This document shows positions 16,648 through 26,203 of a DNA stretch of 64,000 bases, one piece after another. The DNA is taken from positions 124,001-188,000 of the forward strand of contig CAVSZC010000001.1 in assembly GCA_963732365.1 (NCBI GenBank), read 5' to 3'. Position numbers and translations under genes: made by a program. Positions within the stretch are counted from its first letter, which is position 1. Each line of letters begins with the position of its first letter. Below the pieces are notes generated by a model that worked only from the letters and a program-made list of their open reading frames with translations, was not told the origin of the DNA and did no database searches. Source of the stretch: SR-FBR-E99 sp963732365 (lineage in GTDB: Bacteria; Bacteroidota; Bacteroidia; Bacteroidales; VadinHA17).

Positions 16648-17423
16648 AAAAAGCAGCACAACTGCTCACATTTCTGCCTGAAAGACCAGCCAAGCCCAGA
16701 AATGAGGGACTCACGATGGTTATGGACAAGGGACTGAGCCTGAGGGAAGCAGAGGATTTTGCAGCCGTGGGAAGCGAATATACAGACTTCGTGAAGCTTG
16801 GGTTCGGCACCTCGGTCATTACACCCGACGTGGAAAAGAAAATAAAGGTCTACCATAATGCAGGGATGACCGTCTACCTTGGCGGGACACTCTTCGAAGC
16901 CTTTATCATCAGGGGTATGTTCGAAGAATATGTCGACCTCCTGAGGGATTATGGAATAAGGATGGCGGAGATATCTGACGGTTCATTCGAGTTTGACCAC
17001 AGTGAAAAACTTGAATATATCAGGAAACTGTCAAAAGAGTTCACCATCATCTCTGAGGTGGGTTCAAAAAAGAAGAATATTGTATATACACCTGACCAGT
17101 GGGTTGAGATGATGAAGTCGGAGCTTGAAGCAGGGTCGGTGAAAGTGATAGCTGAGGCACGCGAGTCAGGTACCATCGGCATCTATAATGACGACGGCTC
17201 GGTGAACATGGATCTTATCAAAGCCATATCGGCGGAGATAGGCTTCAATAATGTCCTATGGGAGGCACCGCAGAAATCACAGCAGGCATGGTTCATCCTC
17301 AACTTCGGGGCCAATGTGAACCTCGGAAACATTGAACCTCGGGAGATTATTGCACTCGAATCACTGAGGCTCGGTCTGAGGGGAGATACTTTCTTCAGCT
17401 TCCTCCCGCCAGACATGAAATGA
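16644..17423 (+). CDS. Phosphosulfolactate synthase (ComA family)
   Basis: The 259-residue protein matches the ComA family, TIM-barrel enzymes that add sulfite to phosphoenolpyruvate to make phosphosulfolactate. Family-like segments are LPERPAKPRNEGLTMVMDKG at the N-terminus, DFVKLGFGTS, VYLGGTLFEAF, EISDGSFEF, ISEVGSKK and LWEAPQKSQQ. In methanogens this is the first step to coenzyme M; bacteria use homologues for sulfolactate. No other coenzyme M or sulfolactate gene is in the window. It overlaps the TPR gene and aroE by 4 bases each, so it is inside one operon. Family is secure; the true product in this organism is inferred. Confidence 0.85.
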   Translation: MKKAAQLLTFLPERPAKPRNEGLTMVMDKGLSLREAEDFAAVGSEYTDFVKLGFGTSVITPDVEKKIKVYHNAGMTVYLGGTLFEAFIIRGMFEEYVDLLRDYGIRMAEISDGSFEFDHSEKLEYIRKLSKEFTIISEVGSKKKNIVYTPDQWVEMMKSELEAGSVKVIAEARESGTIGIYNDDGSVNMDLIKAISAEIGFNNVLWEAPQKSQQAWFILNFGANVNLGNIEPREIIALESLRLGLRGDTFFSFLPPDMK

Positions 17424-18172
17424 GGCTCTTCGGAATAATAGGAACCCCCCTCGGCCACTCATTTTCCCAGCAATATTTTACTGAAAAGTTCACCAGGGAG
17501 AAACTGTCAGACCACAGTTACCGGAAATTTGAACTCCCCTCCGTTGATCACCTGCCGGCACTGCTGGAAAGAGAGGAATATCTCTGCGGTTTCAATGTTA
17601 CAATTCCCTATAAAGTACAGGTGTTCCGCTACCTTGACAGCATCGACCCTGTAGCTGCGGCAATAGGTGCGGTCAATACTGTCATGGTCACCAGGGAGGG
17701 GGGAAGGGCCCTTCTTAAAGGGTTCAATACCGACGCTCCCGCTTTCAGGGAGTCACTCATGCAAAACCTTGGCAGGGTGCCTGAATACGCCCTGGTGCTG
17801 GGTACCGGAGGAGCATCGAAAAGCGTGACATATATCCTCCGTGAACTTGGCGTAAAAGCTGTGCCGGTGTCAAGGAATCCTGTTGAAGGAGGATATGCCT
17901 ATAATGATCTTCCACGTGATGTCATCAGCGGTGCCGGGCTGCTGGTCAACACCACACCTTCAGGCATGGCACCGGATACAGATGTCTCACCTGCAATTGA
18001 TTACAGCGCATTACATGAAGCACAGCTTCTGTTTGACCTGATTTATAATCCGCGTGTTACACAGTTTCTCGCCAGAGGGGCGGAGCGTGGCTGCCATACC
18101 GTGAACGGTGAACAGATGTTTCAATTACAGGCAGAAATGGCCTGGAGGATATGGAACGGCGGAGTCAGCTGA
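17420..18172 (+). CDS. aroE: Shikimate dehydrogenase
   Basis: The 250-residue protein is near the usual AroE length and reduces 3-dehydroshikimate with NADPH in aromatic amino acid synthesis. It has the substrate site GTPLGHSFSQQYF, the catalytic lysine in GFNVTIPYKVQ, the Rossmann turn LGTGGASKSV, and NTTPSGM in the nucleotide domain. The start overlaps the upstream stop (ATGA). The stop overlaps the convergent truA gene by 8 bases. Confidence 0.95.
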   Translation: MRLFGIIGTPLGHSFSQQYFTEKFTREKLSDHSYRKFELPSVDHLPALLEREEYLCGFNVTIPYKVQVFRYLDSIDPVAAAIGAVNTVMVTREGGRALLKGFNTDAPAFRESLMQNLGRVPEYALVLGTGGASKSVTYILRELGVKAVPVSRNPVEGGYAYNDLPRDVISGAGLLVNTTPSGMAPDTDVSPAIDYSALHEAQLLFDLIYNPRVTQFLARGAERGCHTVNGEQMFQLQAEMAWRIWNGGVS

Positions 18173-18926
18173 ACAGCGTCTCCGGATAATCTATTCCTGT
18201 CAGTGAAAGACCGTGCGCCGGAGCAGATTGTCCCGCCAGAGAGCGGTCCCGCCCGGTAATTATATCTTCAAACTCCGTTAGTGACAACTTACCCCTTCCC
18301 ACAGGAATAAGGGTGCCCACTATTGCCCTGACCATGTTTCGCAGGAAACGGTCAGCACAGATTGTGAATACCAGCCTCCCGGGCTCCTCTGTCCATTGCG
18401 CAAAGGTAACCCTGCAGGTATTGGTCTTATTTCCTCCGTGAAGCCTGCTGAAGCTGGTGAAGTCACTGTGATTCAGCAGTATTGCTGATGCTTCATTAAG
18501 CAAGGCAGTATCCAGTTTCCAATAGAGAAGCCATGCAGTATCGGCAACGAAAGGATCCTTTATTGTCGTTATCGTGTACCTGTAGGTCCTCGAAAGAGCA
18601 TCAAAGCGGGCATTGGCATCCTGCCGCACCCTTGTAATTCTGCTTACCGCTATATCCTCCGGAAGCAGGCTGTTCAGATTATACAGCAGCTGGTGGTCGG
18701 TTTCTATTTCTTCCCTGGCCGAGTCAAAATGAGCACAGAAAAACGATGCATGCACCCCGGTGTCAGTCCTGCCGGCCCCTGTGACGTTTATCTGCTCATT
18801 GAGGACCGTGCTGACTGCCTTGTTGACAACACCCTGCACGGTTTGTTTTCCCGGCTGCAGCTGCCAACCGTTATAGGCCGTTCCCCTGTATGAGAGGAAC
18901 ATGAAATACCTTGTCATTGCACTCAT
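18165..18926 (-). CDS. truA: tRNA pseudouridine synthase A
   Basis: The 253-residue enzyme isomerises uridines 38-40 of tRNA anticodon arms. It begins with the family pattern RYFMFLSYRGTAYNGWQLQP, carries the catalytic aspartate in GAGRTDTGVHA, and has the C-terminal FLRNMVRAIVGTL segment. An alternative ATG three codons inside the chosen start is equally possible. The gene converges with aroE and is divergent from the threonine aldolase gene, leaving 77 bases for both promoters. Confidence 0.96.
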   Translation of the reverse strand: MSAMTRYFMFLSYRGTAYNGWQLQPGKQTVQGVVNKAVSTVLNEQINVTGAGRTDTGVHASFFCAHFDSAREEIETDHQLLYNLNSLLPEDIAVSRITRVRQDANARFDALSRTYRYTITTIKDPFVADTAWLLYWKLDTALLNEASAILLNHSDFTSFSRLHGGNKTNTCRVTFAQWTEEPGRLVFTICADRFLRNMVRAIVGTLIPVGRGKLSLTEFEDIITGRDRSLAGQSAPAHGLSLTGIDYPETLFS

Positions 18927-19003
18927 AATATGTAAAGATAGCTAAAGAACATTTGAGCTCCTGCAGGTTTTAAGTAAATTGCAAGGATTTTCAACGTATC
19001 AAC

Positions 19004-20053
19004 ATGAGGGAACTGAAACTGAAAAGGGGCTTTGCCAGCGATAATAACTCCGGGGTTCATCCTGCGGTGATGGATGAGATTATGAGGGTCAACCATGGAC
19101 ATACGGTCGGGTATGGCTCGGATCCCTTCACCGTAAAGGCCATTGAACTGCTCAGGAAGGAACTGGGTGAGGATAGTGAGATCAGCTTTGTCTTTACCGG
19201 CACGGCGGCCAACGTGCTTGGACTTGCAGGAGTGACACGTTCATGGAATTCGGTAATAACGGCATCTTCCGCCCATATCGAAGAGGATGAGTGCGGAGCG
19301 CCTGAGAAATTCACAGGGTGCAAGGTGCTGACCGTTGACACGCCGGACGGCAAGCTGAGACCTGATCTTCTGAGAAGGCATATGCACGGCTTCGGGTTTG
19401 AACATCACAGCCAGCCGGCTGTCATCTCCGTCTCACAGTCTACTGAGATGGGGACAGTCTACAATGTTAAGGAGATTCGTGAAATGGCTGATTTTGCACA
19501 TAGGAATAATATGCTGCTTCACATGGATGGGGCCCGCCTGGCTAACGCTGCGGTAAGCCTCGGGCTGCCTTTCAGGGCCTTTACCACCGACGCCGGTGTC
19601 GATGTCCTGTCATTCGGCGGCACAAAGAACGGCATGATGTACGGCGAGGCAGTCTGTTTCCTTAAACCCGGACTGGCGGAGGGATTCAAGTACCTCCGCA
19701 AGCAGGGGATGCAGCTAGCCTCCAAGATGCGATTCATCGCTGCACAGTATATAGCCTACCTCAATAATGATCTCTGGAAGGAATGCGCAGAACATTCCAA
19801 CAAAATGGCACTTGAACTGGAGAAACGGATCAGGACGATAAAAGGGGTGACCATAACCCAGAAGGTCGAATCGAACGGTATTTTCCTTATTATGCCGGAG
19901 GATGTTGCTGAACGGCTGAGGAGGGAGTATTTCTTCTATCCGTGGGATGAGGAGCTGTCGGAATACCGGCTCATGACAAGCTGGGATACTACTTCAGATG
20001 ATATTACTCAGTTTGCAGATCTTCTGAGTGTTATGATGTCAGAACTCCGATAG
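19004..20053 (+). CDS. ltaE: Low-specificity L-threonine aldolase-like PLP enzyme
   Basis: The 349-residue protein is a fold-type I PLP enzyme of the threonine aldolase/beta-eliminating lyase family, which splits threonine or allo-threonine to glycine and acetaldehyde. Signatures are ASDNNSGVHP near the N-terminus, TGTAANVL for phosphate binding, HMDGARLANA for the PLP ring, and the Schiff-base lysine in SFGGTKNGMM. The length is normal. It stands alone on the plus strand and converges with the small unknown gene at 20058, leaving only 4 bases. Related aldolases with other beta-hydroxy substrates cannot be excluded. Confidence 0.9.
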   Translation: MRELKLKRGFASDNNSGVHPAVMDEIMRVNHGHTVGYGSDPFTVKAIELLRKELGEDSEISFVFTGTAANVLGLAGVTRSWNSVITASSAHIEEDECGAPEKFTGCKVLTVDTPDGKLRPDLLRRHMHGFGFEHHSQPAVISVSQSTEMGTVYNVKEIREMADFAHRNNMLLHMDGARLANAAVSLGLPFRAFTTDAGVDVLSFGGTKNGMMYGEAVCFLKPGLAEGFKYLRKQGMQLASKMRFIAAQYIAYLNNDLWKECAEHSNKMALELEKRIRTIKGVTITQKVESNGIFLIMPEDVAERLRREYFFYPWDEELSEYRLMTSWDTTSDDITQFADLLSVMMSELR

Positions 20054-20057
20054 GATA

Positions 20058-20414
20058 CTACTCGTACTGGTCGGCCGTTTCTGTCTTCCCGTAAGTCCAG
20101 TACTGAACAGCGGTATCTCCTTCCTGCTGTCTCCAGAAGGCAGGGGTTACTATCTGACCATCCTGTTTTAAAAGGGTCCTTTCATAGATGGCATAAACCG
20201 GATTGAATACGATATCCGTCACACCGACGGTATAAAGTACTTCCTCTGTCCCTTCAGCCGGTGTCTCCTCCTTTATCTTCACCTCCAGCCTGTTGAATGA
20301 GAGAAGGTCACGCAGAAACTCCATCCTCTGACGACTGGCGCCCGTCTCAATTAAAGTACAGCGTATGCCGTCAATTTCTCCTATCTGGTGCTTGGCAGTG
20401 GTAAGTGATGTCAT
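20058..20414 (-). CDS. Conserved small protein of unknown function at the end of the nuo operon
   Basis: The 118-residue protein is not recognised. It has no signal peptide or helix for membrane insertion, is acidic (KIKEETPAEGTEEV), and carries mixed strands such as LYTVGVTDIVFNPVYAIYER and a WRQQEGDTAVQYWTYG tail. It follows nuoN by 11 bases on the same strand and is probably co-transcribed with the complex I genes. A role in complex I assembly would be a guess. Confidence 0.65.
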   Translation of the reverse strand: MTSLTTAKHQIGEIDGIRCTLIETGASRQRMEFLRDLLSFNRLEVKIKEETPAEGTEEVLYTVGVTDIVFNPVYAIYERTLLKQDGQIVTPAFWRQQEGDTAVQYWTYGKTETADQYE

Positions 20415-20425
20415 AACCTGGAGTA

Positions 20426-21847
20426 TTAGATTCCGTAACTTAAATTTCTTATCATCTCAAAAATGCCGCTTGCGAAGCCTGTGACAATGATGCCGGCCAG
20501 ACATATGGCAAGACCCAGCTTTGACATAGAATCGCTCTTAAACGGCTCTATTGGGGTCTCATTCCGGTTAATGAACATGGCCTTGACCACCAGAAGGTAA
20601 TAATAGAGAGCAATGATGGTATTGAGAACCGCGATGGTCACCAGCACGTAGAAGCCTTTTTCAGCCGCGGCAACGAACAGGAAGAACTTTCCGAAGAAGC
20701 CGGCAACCGGAGGTATTCCAGCCAGCGAGAACATCGCAAGCATCATGGCAATGCTGAGTCCGGGGTTGGTGCGGTAGAGACCGTCATAATCATCCATGCT
20801 TTCCCTGCCAGTCTTGTCGGCAATGATACCTACGATGCCGAACGCAGCAAGGTTAGAGAAGATGTATACCAGGGCATAATAGATAACCGTGGTCATGCCA
20901 AGCTGGTTGCCGCCCACGAAGCCCAGCAGGAAGAAACCTGCCTGTGCTATTGACGAGAAGGCGAGGAATCGCTTCATGTTCTTCTGCCTGAGGGCAAAGA
21001 GGTTGCCGATGGTGATCGTCAGAACCGCAATAATCCATATTGTCTTTTCCCATGTGGCAATGATGACGGGGAAAACGGTAAAAAGGACGATGATGAAAAT
21101 GAATGCAGCAGCACCCTTGCTGACTACCGAGAGGTAGGCGGTGACATTTACCGGTGCCCCTTCATATACGTCTGCAGTCCACAGATGGAACGGCACCAGT
21201 GACATCTTGAACCCCATCCCCGAGAAGAAGAAGATGAAGCCCAGGATTACAAGAGGCATATCCCTCACCTCAGCAGCCACCTCCGAGAAATAGAGTGAGC
21301 CTGTGGTTCCGTATATCATCGAGAGGCCAAAGAGCAGTATTCCGGAAGAGAGGGATGAGGAGAGTATAAGCTTGATACCCGCTTCAGCTGACCTGTTTTT
21401 GAATCTTTCGTAAGCGGCCAGTGCAGCCAGCGGTATGGTTGCCAGCTCAATACCGATGTAAAACATCAGGAAGTGACCTGCGGAAATCATGAAGTTCATT
21501 CCGATAAGGGTGGTCATCAGGAGCATGAAGTACTCATGTATCCTGTCACGGTTCTCAGCCCTTCCCAGCCATGAATAAGACTGGATGAAAACGATAAGGG
21601 TCCCTATGTTAAGGATATTCTTCATCAGCGAAGTGGTGCGGGTCGCCCTGTACATGTCGCCGAATATGCTTCCCTCAGGCAGCGGAAGGAAACCGACAGC
21701 CGTAACTATAGCAAAAATGATCACTGCCAGTCCTCTGACACGTTCCTTCCTCTCTTCACCTGTGAAAACCTCGGCGAGGAGTATGACCAGAAATGACAGT
21801 GTCAGCAGTAGTTCGTGGCGCATTATTGTAAAACTCTCAAGACTCAT
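20426..21847 (-). CDS. nuoN: NADH-quinone oxidoreductase subunit N
   Basis: The 473-residue polytopic membrane protein is an antiporter-like subunit of complex I, at the junction of the arm with NuoA/J/K. About 14 helices are visible, with the conserved helix segments AGHFLMFYIGIELATIP, MGFKMSLVPFHLWTADVYEGAP and FLAFSSIAQAGFFLLG carrying the lysine and glutamate residues of the proton path. It is the last nuo gene and lies 39 bases after nuoM. Confidence 0.95.
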   Translation of the reverse strand: MSLESFTIMRHELLLTLSFLVILLAEVFTGEERKERVRGLAVIIFAIVTAVGFLPLPEGSIFGDMYRATRTTSLMKNILNIGTLIVFIQSYSWLGRAENRDRIHEYFMLLMTTLIGMNFMISAGHFLMFYIGIELATIPLAALAAYERFKNRSAEAGIKLILSSSLSSGILLFGLSMIYGTTGSLYFSEVAAEVRDMPLVILGFIFFFSGMGFKMSLVPFHLWTADVYEGAPVNVTAYLSVVSKGAAAFIFIIVLFTVFPVIIATWEKTIWIIAVLTITIGNLFALRQKNMKRFLAFSSIAQAGFFLLGFVGGNQLGMTTVIYYALVYIFSNLAAFGIVGIIADKTGRESMDDYDGLYRTNPGLSIAMMLAMFSLAGIPPVAGFFGKFFLFVAAAEKGFYVLVTIAVLNTIIALYYYLLVVKAMFINRNETPIEPFKSDSMSKLGLAICLAGIIVTGFASGIFEMIRNLSYGI

Positions 21848-21886
21848 TTTGTTGCAGGTTAGATTAAGTTCCTGATTTGCAATTTA

Positions 21887-23377
21887 TTATAATAACTTAT
21901 CTACAATAGGCATTACGCTTTCACGGATAATATCCGAAAGGTGCAGCGGAGCCATTCCGATATATATTATGCCGGCCAGAAGGCTGACGATAGAGAGCTT
22001 CTCATACCACTTGGCGTCATTCAGGTGATCAAAATGATGATCACGGATCGGGCCGAGGAGGAGAATGGCGATAACCCGCAGGATATAAACGGCTGTTATC
22101 ACTATTGATGATACGGCAATGATGGTTGCCACCCTGCGGAAAGTGTCTGGATGTTCAAAAGCTCCGAAGAAGATATTCATTTCGGCAACGAAGCCGCTGA
22201 GTCCCGGCAGACCGAGAGAGGCCAGTCCTGCTATGACGTAAGCAACACCCAGGAAGGGGATTACCTTCATCAGCCCGCCCATCTCGTTGATCATACGGGT
22301 GTGGGTCCTGCCGTAAATCATGCCGATAAGGGCAAAGAAGAGGGCAGTCATCAGTCCGTGGGATATCATCTGTATCACGGCGCCTGTCATCGCCGTCCGG
22401 TTCATCATCAGGACGGCGAACAGAACCATCCCGCAGTGACTCACTGAGGAGTATGCATTGATGTATTTGAGATCCTTCTGCACAATGGCGCCGAAAGCTC
22501 CGTAGACAACACTGATGGTTGTCAGTATGATAAATATCCAGGCCATCTCATTGGCAGCCTCAGGCATAAGGAACATAGCCACCCTGAAAGCTCCGTAACC
22601 ACCCAGTTTCATAAGCACACCGGCATGCAGCATCGATACTGCAGTAGGGGCTGACGAATGACCGTCAGGTGACCAGGTATGGAGGGGGAAGAGGGCACCG
22701 AGAACACCAAAGCCGACAAAAGTGAACGGGAAGAACCACCTCTGTGCCTCAATCGGAATAGTGATCTTGGATATCTCTAAGATATTGAATGTCAATTCAC
22801 CGCCGTCGGGGGCCGAGTTGAAATAGATGCCGAAGAGACCTACCATCAGCAGGGCCGATCCGCCCATCAGCATCAGGGTAAGCTTCATGGCAGCATACTC
22901 CTTCGGACCGCTGCCCCAGATGCCGATAAGGATGTACATCGGGATGACCGCAAGCTCGTAAAAGAGGAACATGGTAAAGAGATCGAGCGAGATGAAGAAC
23001 CCGAACACCCCCGTGGCCAGAAGGATAAGTGAAATGAAGAACTCCTTTCTCAGATCATCCATCTCCCACGATGCAAAGATGCCGGCAAAGACCACCACCG
23101 AGGTAAGGGCTATCATGGCAACCGAGATGCCGTCAACACCTACCGTATAGTAAATATTCAGGCTTTTGAACCATTCGTAGCTGCTTATCATTACCATCTC
23201 ATCGGTGATGCCGGCCTTCCGCATGGCCACGTAAAGGTAGACGATGACCGCTGAGACAATAAGCTGTATGCCCATGCCGAACGCCGAAACAATCTTTGCC
23301 TGCCGTGCATCCTTCACAAGCAGAATGCCTGTGATGGTAAGCAGCGGAATTATTACAAGCCAGGTTAAAATATTCAT
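21887..23377 (-). CDS. nuoM: NADH-quinone oxidoreductase subunit M
   Basis: The 496-residue membrane protein is the central antiporter-like subunit of the complex I arm. It shows FLFYELAVIPMYILIG with the key glutamate, FPLHTWSPDGHSSAPTAVSM with the helix-break and lysine region, and DLKYINAYSSVSHCGMV. It is coded between nuoL and nuoN with short gaps, as in most nuo operons. Confidence 0.96.
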   Translation of the reverse strand: MNILTWLVIIPLLTITGILLVKDARQAKIVSAFGMGIQLIVSAVIVYLYVAMRKAGITDEMVMISSYEWFKSLNIYYTVGVDGISVAMIALTSVVVFAGIFASWEMDDLRKEFFISLILLATGVFGFFISLDLFTMFLFYELAVIPMYILIGIWGSGPKEYAAMKLTLMLMGGSALLMVGLFGIYFNSAPDGGELTFNILEISKITIPIEAQRWFFPFTFVGFGVLGALFPLHTWSPDGHSSAPTAVSMLHAGVLMKLGGYGAFRVAMFLMPEAANEMAWIFIILTTISVVYGAFGAIVQKDLKYINAYSSVSHCGMVLFAVLMMNRTAMTGAVIQMISHGLMTALFFALIGMIYGRTHTRMINEMGGLMKVIPFLGVAYVIAGLASLGLPGLSGFVAEMNIFFGAFEHPDTFRRVATIIAVSSIVITAVYILRVIAILLLGPIRDHHFDHLNDAKWYEKLSIVSLLAGIIYIGMAPLHLSDIIRESVMPIVDKLL

Positions 23378-23407
23378 AGTCAGATATTTTTCAGTGAATG
23401 ATCCGTG

Positions 23408-25324
23408 TTATAGTATATAGATGAACAACAACGCCAGGGCAACTGCCCCGGTAACAAATACATAACCGTACTTCTGCAGCTGTCCCGACTGAAACCCTTT
23501 TATCATGGAAGAGACCGACTGGGTCACCCAGGCAATACCGTTCATCGTGCCGTCAACAACATGCCTGTCAAACCATGCGACAGGCTGTGATATGTGTTTG
23601 AAGATGACCTTCTTCGTAACGAATATGTACATCTCATCGAAATAGAACTTATTGTACGCCCACTTATAGCTCAGTCTGAACGTAGAAGCAATCCTGTCAG
23701 GAATAGCAGTCTCTTTTTTGTACATCACCCACGCTACTGTAATACCTGCAAGTCCAATGAGGATGGAAGGAATTGCGATGCCCCACTCAATATGCGACTC
23801 GAAGGGAACACCGTCGGAGGAAACAAGTTTGCTGAAAGGGAGGAATCCTGCGAATACAGATCCGAAAGCCAGTATAATGAGGGGTATTGTCATTACTGCC
23901 GGAGACTCATGCGGCGTATGGTGATAATGCCTGTCAACGCCGTGGAATATTGAGAAATAGAGCCTGAACATATAAAATGCCGTCAGTCCTGCCACTGCAT
24001 ACTCGATGGCAAAGAGAATCTTGTCATGATGGAAGGCGGCAGTAAGTATCTCATCCTTACTGAAGAAGCCAGAGAGAGGGGGCAGGCCGGCAATGGTGAG
24101 GCATGCGATTAGGAATGTGATATGTGTCACCGGAAGATATTTTCTCAGACTTCCCATATCTGTCATGTAATTGCTGTGCACGGCATGAATGACCGATCCG
24201 GCACCGAGGAACAGCAGGGCCTTGAACATGGCATGATTGAAGAGATGCCAGTTTGATGCCATGAAGCCAAGGCCTTCATGATCGCCGTAACCTGACACTC
24301 CGAGGGCAAAGACCATATAACCGATCTGCGATATCGTTGAGTAAGCGAGGACACGTTTGATGTCTGTCTGGGTGGTGGCAATTATTGCCGCCAGCAGCGA
24401 CGACAAAGCTCCAACCCATGCGATGATATGAAGAGCCTCGGGTGCTGTGAAGTAATACACCGGGAAGAGTCTGGCAACCAGGTACACACCGGCAACCACC
24501 ATGGTTGCGGCATGGATCAGGGCCGACACCGGCGTAGGGCCTTCCATGGCATCAGGGAGCCATATGTGGAGAGGGAACATGGCAGATTTGCCAGCACCCC
24601 CAATGAATATCAGCAGCATGGACCATGTCATCAGTGACATGCCGAGGAAAACCGCACCGCCGGTGCTGGTGATGGCCGGGCCGTCCAGTGACGTAAGTGA
24701 GACAAAATCAAATGTTTTGGTCGTAAAGGAGAGGAGCAGGATACCTACAAGGAACCCCATATCGGCAAATCTTGTTACAATGAAGGCTTTCTTGCCCGCT
24801 GCCACAGCACTCGGCCTGTCATAATAGAATCCGATAAGCAGGTATGAGGAGACACCTACAAGCTCCCAGAAGATGTACATCTGGAACAGATTGGTAGCCA
24901 GCACCAGCCCAAGCATTGCAAACGTGAACAGCGACAGGAAGGCGTAATACCTTTCGAATCCCTTCTCACCCTTCATGTAGCCAAGACTGTAGATGTGCAC
25001 CATGAATGATACGGTGCTTATTACTACAAGCATCATGACCGAGATGGGGTCAAGAAGGAGGCCGATATCAATGTGCAGCTGGTCTGTTAGGTTCAGCCAG
25101 ACACTGTTGAACGGAATGATTTTCTGGTATACACCGTCCACCAGCCCGCCGCCGGTGAAGTAGCTTATTGCAGCGGTGTAGGAGAGGGCCGTGATGACTG
25201 CCAGCGATGCCGTGCCGGTCAAACCCGCCATCCTCCCCTTCAGCTTCATGCCGAACAGTCCCAGTATCACGAAAGTGACCAGCGGCAAGATCAAAATCCA
25301 TAAAGTATAACCGAAATCTGCCAT
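23408..25324 (-). CDS. nuoL: NADH-quinone oxidoreductase subunit L
   Basis: The 638-residue membrane protein is the distal antiporter-like subunit. Conserved parts include MYIFWELVGVSSYLLIGFYY, AMFPLHIWLPDAMEGPTPVS and DIKRVLAYSTISQIGYMV. The C-terminal part, from about residue 480, holds the extension (YKWAYNKFYFDEMYIFV) that forms the lateral helix in complex I. The gene is placed between nuoK (15 bases) and nuoM (30 bases). Confidence 0.96.
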   Translation of the reverse strand: MADFGYTLWILILPLVTFVILGLFGMKLKGRMAGLTGTASLAVITALSYTAAISYFTGGGLVDGVYQKIIPFNSVWLNLTDQLHIDIGLLLDPISVMMLVVISTVSFMVHIYSLGYMKGEKGFERYYAFLSLFTFAMLGLVLATNLFQMYIFWELVGVSSYLLIGFYYDRPSAVAAGKKAFIVTRFADMGFLVGILLLSFTTKTFDFVSLTSLDGPAITSTGGAVFLGMSLMTWSMLLIFIGGAGKSAMFPLHIWLPDAMEGPTPVSALIHAATMVVAGVYLVARLFPVYYFTAPEALHIIAWVGALSSLLAAIIATTQTDIKRVLAYSTISQIGYMVFALGVSGYGDHEGLGFMASNWHLFNHAMFKALLFLGAGSVIHAVHSNYMTDMGSLRKYLPVTHITFLIACLTIAGLPPLSGFFSKDEILTAAFHHDKILFAIEYAVAGLTAFYMFRLYFSIFHGVDRHYHHTPHESPAVMTIPLIILAFGSVFAGFLPFSKLVSSDGVPFESHIEWGIAIPSILIGLAGITVAWVMYKKETAIPDRIASTFRLSYKWAYNKFYFDEMYIFVTKKVIFKHISQPVAWFDRHVVDGTMNGIAWVTQSVSSMIKGFQSGQLQKYGYVFVTGAVALALLFIYIL

Positions 25325-25339
25325 TTATCTTCTCCTTTA

Positions 25340-25657
25340 TCAGTATTTTAATGAATTTACATCCTCAACGTTGATCGTTGTGAACCTTCTGTAGATGTTA
25401 ATTATTATCGCTATTGCAACAGCTGCCTCCGCAGCAGCCACGGCAATTACAAAGAGGCTGAAAAAGTGACCATCAAGCTTGCCGGGGAAAAGATACCTGT
25501 TGAAGGCCAGAAAATTGATATTGACCGAGTTAAGTATCAGTTCCACTGACATCAGTATTGTAATGAGGTTTCTTCTGGTGAGAAAGCCGTACACACCGAT
25601 AAAGAACATTGCCGATGCCAGTATCAGATAAAATTCCAATGGGATGCCTGGATTCAT
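25340..25657 (-). CDS. nuoK: NADH-quinone oxidoreductase subunit K
   Basis: The 105-residue, three-helix membrane subunit is of normal length. It has the conserved glutamates in LMSVELILNSVNINF and AVAAAEAAVAIAIIINIYR, which belong to the proton channel at the arm. It lies 12 bases after nuoJ. Confidence 0.95.
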   Translation of the reverse strand: MNPGIPLEFYLILASAMFFIGVYGFLTRRNLITILMSVELILNSVNINFLAFNRYLFPGKLDGHFFSLFVIAVAAAEAAVAIAIIINIYRRFTTINVEDVNSLKY

Positions 25658-25669
25658 ATTCGTCAGGTA

Positions 25670-26203
25670 TTATTTGTTACTTTTTTCTTCTTTCATGGGG
25701 CTCCCTTTTTTTGCGATGACAATAGCGCCTATCATCGCAGCAACGAGGAGCACCGATATTACCTCAAAGGGGAGTACGTAACCGTCTGATCCTGTGTTGA
25801 GAAGGCTCTTGCCAATCACCTCCATATTTACTTCAGTTGCAGCGGCAGTGTCAGCCTCGAACGAATGTTTCAGGATTGTAGTTACTACCACAATAAATCC
25901 CGCGAGGGCTGCAAGGGCTGAGAAGATGGTCTTCTTAAGTTCCACCACATCAAATTTGTGGTCAAGCTGGCTTGTGAGCAGTATGGAGAATATGATGAGC
26001 ACCACAATGCCTCCGGCATAAAGGGTCAGCTGGACGGCAGCAAGAAACTGGTAGTTCAGCATAAAATAGAGCCCTGCAGTTGCTATAAGCACCATCAGAA
26101 GAGATACCGCTGCTCTCAGTATCTTGCGGCTGGTAACCGTAAAGATTGAGAAAACGACGATCACGATAGCGAAAATCGCGAACATTATCTGTTTGCCTTC
26201 CAT
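25670..26203 (-). CDS. nuoJ: NADH-quinone oxidoreductase subunit J
   Basis: The 177-residue membrane protein has five hydrophobic helices. The third is glycine-rich (LTLYAGGIVVLIIFSILLTS), the NuoJ segment linked to coupling in complex I. Its start codon overlaps the nuoI stop (TAATG), so translation is coupled. The C-terminal tail is short and charged. Confidence 0.94.
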   Translation of the reverse strand: MEGKQIMFAIFAIVIVVFSIFTVTSRKILRAAVSLLMVLIATAGLYFMLNYQFLAAVQLTLYAGGIVVLIIFSILLTSQLDHKFDVVELKKTIFSALAALAGFIVVVTTILKHSFEADTAAATEVNMEVIGKSLLNTGSDGYVLPFEVISVLLVAAMIGAIVIAKKGSPMKEEKSNK

